Shown one piece after another: positions 55,595-64,000 of a DNA stretch of 64,000 nucleotides. The position numbers and the translations under genes were made by a program. Below the pieces are notes generated by a model, which searched no databases, had not been told where the DNA came from, and saw only the letters and a program-made list of their open reading frames with translations. The stretch lies in the NCBI GenBank assembly GCA_028751875.1, contig CM054156.1, positions 56,002,561 to 56,066,560 on the forward strand. The letters run 5' to 3'. How positions within the stretch are numbered: position 1 is the first letter of the stretch; the number at the start of each line of letters is the position of its first letter. This DNA comes from Rapana venosa (Eukaryota > Mollusca > Gastropoda > Neogastropoda > Muricidae).

Positions 55595-58500
55595 TCAGCC
55601 ACTGTCAGACACTGTAATACACTGTAATTCACTGTATAGCCCTTTAATAGACTGTAATACACTTTAATACATTGTAATACACTGCAATACACTGTAATAC
55701 ACTGTAATACACTGTAAGGCACTGTAATACAAAAACTGTATCACAGAACACTACACTGCAATGCACTGTAATACACTGTAATACACTGTAATTCACTGTA
55801 ATACACTGTAATACATTGTAATACACTGCAGTACACCTGTATTACATTGTAATACACTTTAATTCACTGTAATACACTTTAATACATTGCAATACACTGT
55901 AATACATTGTAATACACTGTAAAACACTACAATACACTGTAATACACTGTAATACAATGCACTGTACCACAGTACACTACACTGCAATTCACTGTAACAT
56001 ACTGTAATACATTGTAATACACAACGATACATTGCAATACACTACAACACACTGTATTACACTGTGATACACTGTGATACACTGTAATGCACTGTAATAC
56101 AATGCACTGTACCACAGTACACTACACTGCAATGCATTGTAATACACTGTAATACCATGTAATACACTGTACTTCACTGTAATACACTTAAATTCATTGA
56201 TAGACACTGCAATACACTGTAATACACTGTAATACACAGTAATACACCGTAATACATTGTAATGCACGTAATACATTGAATACACTGCAATAACACTGTA
56301 AAACACAGCAATACACGTAATACAATGCACTGTACCAACAGTACACTAGACTGCAATGCACTGTAATCAGCAGTAATATACATTGTAAAAACTGCAATAC
56401 AATTGTAATTACACTGCAATACATCTGTAATACACTGCAATACACTGAATACACTGTATACTTGTAATACCCTGTAATACACTGTAAACACTGTAATACG
56501 CTGTAATACATTGTAATACACTGTAATACATTGTAATACACTGTAATAAGCTGAAATACACTGTAATACACTGTAATACACTGTAAAAAACTGTAATACA
56601 ATGCACTGTGCCACAGTACATTACACTGCAATGCACTGTAATAAACTGTAATACATTGTAGTACACTGTAGTACACTGAAATACACTGTAATACACTGTA
56701 ATATACTTTAATACACTGTAATAAAGTGTAATACACTGTAATACACTGTAATACACTGTAATACACTGTAATACACTGTAATACAACGCACTGTAACCAC
56801 AAGTAGACTACACTGCAAGGCAACGTCAGACACTGTCAGATACTGTAATAAACACTGTAATTCCACTGAATAAAAAAATAAAATAAACACAAAAAAAAAA
56901 AAACAAAAAAAACTCCTTTAATAGACTGAATACACTTTAAATACATTGTAATAACACGTAATACACTTTAATGCACTGTAATACTAAAACGTAATCACAG
57001 TACACCTACAATGGCAATGCACTGTAATACACAGTAATACACTGTAATTCTCTGCAATACAAACGTAATACACCGTAATACAATTAATTCACAGCATACA
57101 TTGTAATACACTGCAATACACAGTATTGGCACTGTAATAACGTAATATATGTAATGACCCTGTTATATCACTGTAAATACACTGTAGATATAATGTAATA
57201 CACTGTAATACGCTGTAATACACTATATGTAGTAACAATGTATTACAATTCACTGTACCACATACCCATACACTGCAAAGACACTGTAATAAATTTTAAT
57301 ACACTGCATTACACTATAATACACTGCAATACACGTAATACACTTTTTTATACACTGTAAAGAAATACATTGTAACACAATGCAATACACTGCAATACAC
57401 TGTAATACACTGTAATACAACTGTAGACACTGTAATACACATACTTGCTGTAATACAACTCAATACACTAGTAATACACTGAAAAACACTGTAAAGACAT
57501 GTAATACACTGCAATACACTGTAATACACTGCACTGTACCATAGTACACTACACTGCAATGCACTGTAATACACTGTAATACACTGCAATAAACTGTAAG
57601 GCGATGCAATGTAAACCACAAGTACACTACACTGCAATGCACTGTAAACACTGTAATACATTGTAATCCACAGCCATACATTGTAATATACACTAAATAC
57701 AATGATTACACTGTGATACCTGTAATACACTGGTAATACATTGTAATTACACTGTAATAACAATGGCACTAACCACAGTACACTACACTGCAATGCACTG
57801 TCTTATCAATTGTAATACTATGTAATATACTGTAAATTCACTGGTACTAAACACTTTAATACCCGTAATCACTTTAATACAATGAAAAGACTGCAATACA
57901 CGTAACTACACTGCAATAACACTGTAATCATCACTGTAATACACTGTACTACAATGCAACTGTACCACAGTACACAACACGTAATACAACTGTAAATTAC
58001 TGTAATACCCTTAATACACTTTATACACTGCGAACACTGAATACACCTGTGAAAACACTGTAATACTCGTAATACACTGTAATACACGGTAATACACTGT
58101 AATACATTGTAATAAACGCAATACATTGTAAATACCACTGCATACACTGTAATAACACTGCAATACACTGACATACACTGTATTCTTGTAATATCCTCGT
58201 ATACACTGTAATACACATGTAATAACCACTGTAATACACTGTAATCACTGTAATAACTGAAGAACTGTAATACAATGCACTGTACCACAGTACACTACAC
58301 TGCATTGCACTGTATAACACTGTAATGCACTGTAATACACTGTACTTCACTGTAATACACTTTAATACACTGTAATACACTGCGATACACTGTAATACAC
58401 TGTGATACACTGTAATACTCGGTAATACACTATAATACACTGTAATACACTGTAAAACATTGTAATGCATTGTAATAAACTGCAATACATTGTAATACAC

Positions 58501-61500
58501 TGCAATACACTGTAATACACTGTAATACTCGGTAATACACTGTAATACACTGTAATACATTGTAATACACTGTGATACACTGTGATACACTGTAATACTC
58601 TGTAATACACTGTAATACACTGTAATACAATATAATGCAATGTAATACACTGTAATTCATGCACTGTACCACGTAACATTACACTGCAATGAAACTGTTA
58701 TACATTGTAAACACTGAATAACACTTAATACACTGCAATACATTGTAAATACACTGTAATACATTGTAAATACATTGTAATCAAAATGCAATACACTCTA
58801 GAAAATTGTAAACACATTAATACACTGTAATACACTGTAATTACATGTAATATACACTGTAAATACATTGGTAATACACGTAATACACTGCTAATACACT
58901 GTAATACTTTGTAATACAATCACTGTACCACGTGCACTAACTACACAACAATGCACTCAGATACATTGTAATACACAGCAATACACTGTAATACACTGCA
59001 ATACACTGTAATACACTGTAATACACTTTAATACATTGTAATACCTTGCAATACACTATATTTTACTGTAATACACTGCAACACACTGTATTACACTGTA
59101 ATTCACTGTAAAAAACTGTAATACACAGTAATACATTGCACTGTACCACAGTACACTACACTGCAATTGACTGTAATACACTTTAATACACTGTAATACA
59201 CTGTAATTCACTGTAATACACTTGAAAACACTGTAAAACACTGCAATACACTGTAATACACTGCAATACATTGCATGTACCACAGTACAACTACACTGCA
59301 ATGCTCTGTAAACACTGTAACCACACTGTAAAACACTGTAATAACTTTGCAATACACTATTAAATACACTTAATAACATGTAATACACCGCAAAAATACT
59401 GTAAACACCTGTAATACACTGTAATACACTGCAACACACTCTAAATACACGGTAATACAATGCACTGAACCACAGTACACACACGAATTCACTGTAATTC
59501 ACTGTAAATACACTGTAATACACTGCAAACACACTCAAACACCTGTATTACACTGTATTACAATTATTACACGTCAAACACAGCACTGTGCTTCCCATGC
59601 ACTACACAACATGTAATCCTATACACTTTACCGCAGTACCTTCACTGTACTCCAGTACACTACACTGAATCCACAGCCTAAACAAAAATACACTGCACTG
59701 TACAGTGGTACATTATATTGTTAAACATTTTACAACACCGCACTCTGCCGCAGTTTAACTACACTGTAATACACTGTAATACATATGCACTGTACCACAG
59801 TACACTACACTGCAATGCACTGTAATACATTGTAATACACTGCAATACACTGTAATACACTGCAATACACTGTAATACACTGTAATACATTGTAATACAC
59901 TGCAATACACTGCATTAAACTGTAATACACTGTAAGACACTGTAATATACTGTAATATACTGTAATCCACTGTAATACACTATAACACACTTTAGTACAC
60001 GTAAATGCATTGTAAAACACTGCAATACACTGTAATATACTGCAAAACACTGTAATACACTCTAATACACTGTAATACACTGTAATACAATGCACTTTAC
60101 CACAGTACACTACACTGCAATGCAATGTAATACACTGTAATACACTGTAATTCACTGTAATACACCTTAATACACTGTAATACACTTTAATACACTTTCA
60201 ACACTGTAATACACTGTAATACACTGCAAGACACGTAATACACTGTAATTTTTAATGTAAGAACACTGCAATAACACTGTAATACAATGCACTGTGCCAC
60301 AGTACACTACACTGCAATGCACTGTAATACACTTTAAATTTACAATGTAATACACTGTACATTCCCTGAAATAAACTTAATACATTTAAAACACTGCAAA
60401 ACACTTAATACACTTAATAACAATGTAGTACACTGTAAATCATTAATACACTGTAATACATTGTAATAAACTGCAATACATTGTAAGAAACCGCAATATC
60501 ACTGTAATACACTGCAATACACTGAAATACACAGTAATACACTGTAACAAATGTAATACACTGAAAAAAAAAATAAAACTATACACTGCACCTTACGGCA
60601 GTCACTACACTACATGTAATACATCAACACATGTACCGCAGTCACACTTCACTGTACTCCAGTAACACTAACTGTAACTACACTGCAACTAGAACTGAAA
60701 ATACCCTGCAACTGTTTAACTATTGTACATTAGATTTTAAACACATTTATAACACCGCACTAAACGCCGCATTATACTACCCTGTAATACACTGTAATAC
60801 AATATAATACAGTGTAATACACTGCAATACACTGTATTACACTGTAATACACTGCTCAACAGTGTAATACACTGCAATACATTGTATTACACTGTAATAC
60901 ATTGTAATACTCTGTAATACGCTGTAATGCAATGCACTGTACCACATTAACACTACACTGCAATGCACTGTAATACATTGTAATAAACTCACTACACTAT
61001 AATACACTGCACATACACTGTAATACACTGTTAATACACTGAATGCATTGTAATACACTGCAATACACTGTAATACACTGTAATACGCTGTAAATACACT
61101 ATAATACACAGTAATATGCTGTAATACAATGCACTGTACCACAGTACACTACACTGCAATGCACTGTAATACATTGTATAATACAACTGCAATACACTTG
61201 TAATACACTGCAATACACTGTAATAACTGTAATACAATGCACTGTACCACAGGACACTACACTGCAATCACTGTCAGACACTGTCAGAGACACTGTAAAC
61301 ACTGTAATTCACTATATAGCCCCTTTAATAGACTGTAATACACGTTAAAAATATTGTAAATAAACTGCCATAACAACGTTAATAACACCGCAATACACTG
61401 TAATACAACTGTAACACACTGTAATGCAACTGTAATACAAAAACTTATCACAGAACACTACACTGCAATGCACTGTAAACACTGAATACACTGTAATTCC

Positions 61501-62840
61501 ACTGTATTACACTGTAATACCTATAATACACATCAGTACACCTGTATTACATTGTAATACACTTTAATACACTGTAATACACTTTAATACATTGTAATAC
61601 ACTGTAATACATTGTAATACACTGTAATACACTGTAATACACTGTAATACACTGTAATACAATGCACTGTACCACAGTACACTACACTGCAATGCACTGT
61701 AATATACTGTAATACATTGTAATACACAACAATACATTGTAATACACTACAATACACTATATTATACTGTGATACACTGTAATTCACTGTAATACACTGT
61801 AATGCACTGTAATACAATGCACCGTACCACAGTAAACTACACTGCAATGCAATGTAATATACTTTAATACATTGTAATACACAACAATACATTGTAATAC
61901 ACTACAATACACTGTATTACATTGTGATACACTGTAATACACTGTAATACATTGTAATACACTGTAATACACTGTAACCTCAGTAATACACGTAGTACAA
62001 TATATTGCTACTAGTAATACACAATAATACATGCCTGGTACCACAGTATTACACTAACTACACTGCAAGACACTGAACACAATGTAATAACACTGCAATA
62101 TACGTAAAACACTGCAATAACACTGTAAGACATTGTAATACACTGTAATACACTATAATACATTGTAAGACACTGCAATACATTGTATAACATGATTAAC
62201 AATTTTAATACCCTGTAAAGACACTATAATACTTATTCTAATACATTGTAATACATGTAATACATTGCGATACAACGCAATACACCTGTATACACTTTAA
62301 TACACACAGTAATACATTGGCCATAACAATGTAATACACTAGTAAATACAACTGTAATACACTGTAAAACACTGTAATCCCATGCATCAGGGTTTTTACC
62401 ACAGTACACTACACGCAATGCACTGTAATACATTGTAATACGTTTGTAATACACAGCAATTACATTGTAATACACTACAATCACTGTAATGCACTTTAAT
62501 ACAATGTAAAACACTGCAATACACTGTAATACACTGCAATACACTGTAATACACTGTAATACACTGTAATACACTGTAATACACTGTAATACACTGTATC
62601 ACACTGTAATACAATGCACTGTACCACAGTACACTACACTGCAATGCACTGTAATACACTGTAATACGTTGTAATACACAGGAATACATTGTCATACACT
62701 GCAATACACTGTAATACACTGTAATACACTGTAATACATTGTAAAACACTGCAATACACTGTAATACACTGTAATACACTGTAATACACTGTAATACACT
62801 GTAATACACTGTAATACATTGTAATACATTGTAATAAACA
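55595..62840 (+). repeat. 10-bp satellite TGTAATACAC, forward array 2
   Basis: Same unit and marker block as array 1 and largely alignable to it end to end. Very regular stretches are at 58,310-58,650, 59,800-60,160, 61,560-61,960 and 62,510-62,835; irregular ones at 56,270-56,460, 57,340-57,720 and 60,950-61,240. Confidence 0.95.
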
Positions 62841-63250
62841 TAAATAAATAATTTGTCTGAATTGTCTGCCTGATTGTCATTGTTACGAGTATAGTAATAC
62901 ATGAGTTGTTGTTATGGTTGATTGTGTGCTGTGTGTACTGGTGTGTTAATAAGTCTGTCAGTCATACACTGCTAAACATTGAATTAATATCATTGTGTAT
63001 GGTGTGTGGTGTAGCCGTGGCTGTTTCGCACACACACGTTACGTGCGTGTATCACGTTGCATTATGACGTTCGCGTAAAATGATAAGTTTTATGTCTTCT
63101 AGTCAATGGTTAAAGTTGTGTTTCACAATTGATGTTGTGTGCGTACGGTCGATTTTCATGTATTGTGCGCATGCGCGCTGTTATTTGTGTTGTTTTGTGT
63201 GGTGTTGTTACGTGACATATTATTTAAAACCAATATGAAATATAGCTTTT
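62841..63250. other. Satellite right flank, GT-rich
   Basis: The first part matches 46,511-46,745 with increasing divergence. 63,060-63,250 has no match in the window and leads into a LINE-like 3' end. Confidence 0.55.
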
Positions 63251-63343
63251 GTGTCTCTGTATATTGATGTGTACAATTGCCTGTCCAGTAATTGTAATTG
63301 CCCTTCATGGGATGATTAAAGGGTTTTTGACTTGACTTGACTA
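63251..63343 (+). mobile_element. LINE-like 3' end with hairpin and TTGAC tail
   Basis: Contains TAATTGCCCTTCATGGGATG (about 63,294-63,312), with a small CCCTTCATGGG stem-loop, then GATTAAAGGGTTTTTGACTTGACTTGAC. A short 3' hairpin, an (A)ATAAAG-like word and a tandem tail are typical of non-LTR 3' ends. The body differs from the tails at 39,225 and 55,557, but the tail unit is the same. Confidence 0.7.
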
Positions 63344-63850
63344 AACTGCAATACATTGTAATACACTGTAATACACTGCAATACACTGAAATACACTGTA
63401 ATACATTGTAATACACTGTACTGTGCTGCAGTGCACTACACTACATGTAATACATCACACTGTACCGCAGTACACTTCACTGTACTCCAGTACACTACAC
63501 TGTAATACACTGCACTGAACTGAAATACACTGCACTGTACTATTGTACATTAGATTGTTAAACACTTTACAACACCGCACTGCCCAGTTTACTACACTGT
63601 AATACACTGTAATACAATGCAATACAGTGTAATACACTGCAATACACTGTATTACACTGTAATACACTGCTCAACAGTGTAATACACTGTTCAACAGTGT
63701 AATACACTGCAATAACTGAAATAACACTGTATACACTTAATCACTGTAATACATTGTAATACACTGTAATCTTTGTAATACACTGTAATACAATGCACTG
63801 TCCCACAGTACATTTACACTGCAATCACTGTAATACATTTAAAAAACATT
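63344..63850 (+). repeat. 10-bp satellite TGTAATACAC, forward array 3
   Basis: About 500 bases beginning AAACTGCAATACATTG right after the TTGAC tail. It includes marker variants CAGTGCACTACACTACATGT (about 63,430) and GCACTGTACTATTGTACATT (about 63,532) that also occur near 44,275-44,410 and 60,590-60,730. Confidence 0.92.
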
Positions 63851-64000
63851 GTAATATACGGGAATTTTCCCCCCCAAAAAAACCCCGGGGTTCCATTTTA
63901 GGGGCCCTTTTGCCCCTTTTCATAATTCCCCATTAAAACCCACGAAAAAAAACCCCTTTATCAAATTTGAAAAAAAGGGGGCCCCCCTAACCCCTTTGTG
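63851..64000. other. Low-quality, homopolymer-doubled sequence
   Basis: Nearly every base appears in runs of 3-8 (CCCCCCC, AAAAAAA, GGGG, TTTT). No feature; looks like a poor-quality consensus. Confidence 0.6.

Larger units (their letters stand above)
52627..62890 (+). repeat. Large direct duplication, right copy
   Basis: Partner of 36,295-46,560. To the left of 52,627 the LINE continues without a break, so this copy has the natural junction and the left copy has the truncated one. From about 55,448 single-base differences appear (for example near 55,450-55,520), and array segments alternate between identical and divergent. Confidence 0.9.

Overview
This window is a repeat-dominated stretch of an animal genome, most likely a mollusc and possibly a gastropod. 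The evidence is eukaryotic throughout: degraded non-LTR retrotransposons, tRNA-derived SINEs, long (CA)n, (CT)n and (GA)n microsatellites, homopolymers and two assembly gaps. I found no convincing host protein-coding gene, no rRNA, no free-standing tRNA gene and no CRISPR array. The mollusc assignment is inference: it rests on SINE cores and LINE 3' tails that resemble elements I associate with mollusc genomes.

Layout. 1-5.4 kb: weakly structured DNA with two copies of a tRNA-derived SINE (0.9 and 2.9 kb) and one copy of a second dispersed repeat, here called family A (3.7 kb). 5.4-8.2 kb: a large degenerate GTCTG-rich minisatellite. 8.2-9.9 kb: GC/GT-rich DNA, then an AATGACACAGAG minisatellite split by a family A insertion, then a G-rich tract. 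10.2-12.5 kb: a 5'-truncated LINE with readable reverse transcriptase motifs and a TTA-repeat tail, followed by a SINE. 12.9-14.2 kb: trinucleotide repeats and a 500-N gap. 14.2-20 kb: GT, GA, C and CA microsatellites, one SINE and one family A copy. 20-24.1 kb: a complex repeat built from recurring unique modules separated by CA and CT runs. 24.1-34 kb: further microsatellites, an unrelated SINE at 25.2 kb, family A copies, and a C/A tract almost without G at 30.2-32.1 kb, ending at a second 500-N gap.

34.5-63.85 kb is dominated by a 10-bp satellite, unit TGTAATACAC. It lies in inverted orientation at 34.5-36.3 kb and in forward orientation at 39.3-46.5, 55.6-62.8 and 63.3-63.85 kb. A segment of about 10.3 kb (36,295-46,560) is repeated at 52,627-62,890. 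Its non-satellite part appears identical where compared. The stretch between the copies holds a LINE ORF1 relic with an SGNH-esterase-like domain (47.5-49.7 kb), a family A copy, and the 5' half of the LINE whose RT half is in both duplicated copies.

Nothing here acts as a working pathway. The proteins that can be read belonged to retrotransposons and are broken by frameshifts and stops. The most interesting signals are the satellite's repeated adjacency to TTGAC-type LINE tails, the duplication with shared irregularities (recent duplication or assembly error), the modular repeat at 20-24 kb, and the inventory of dispersed families.
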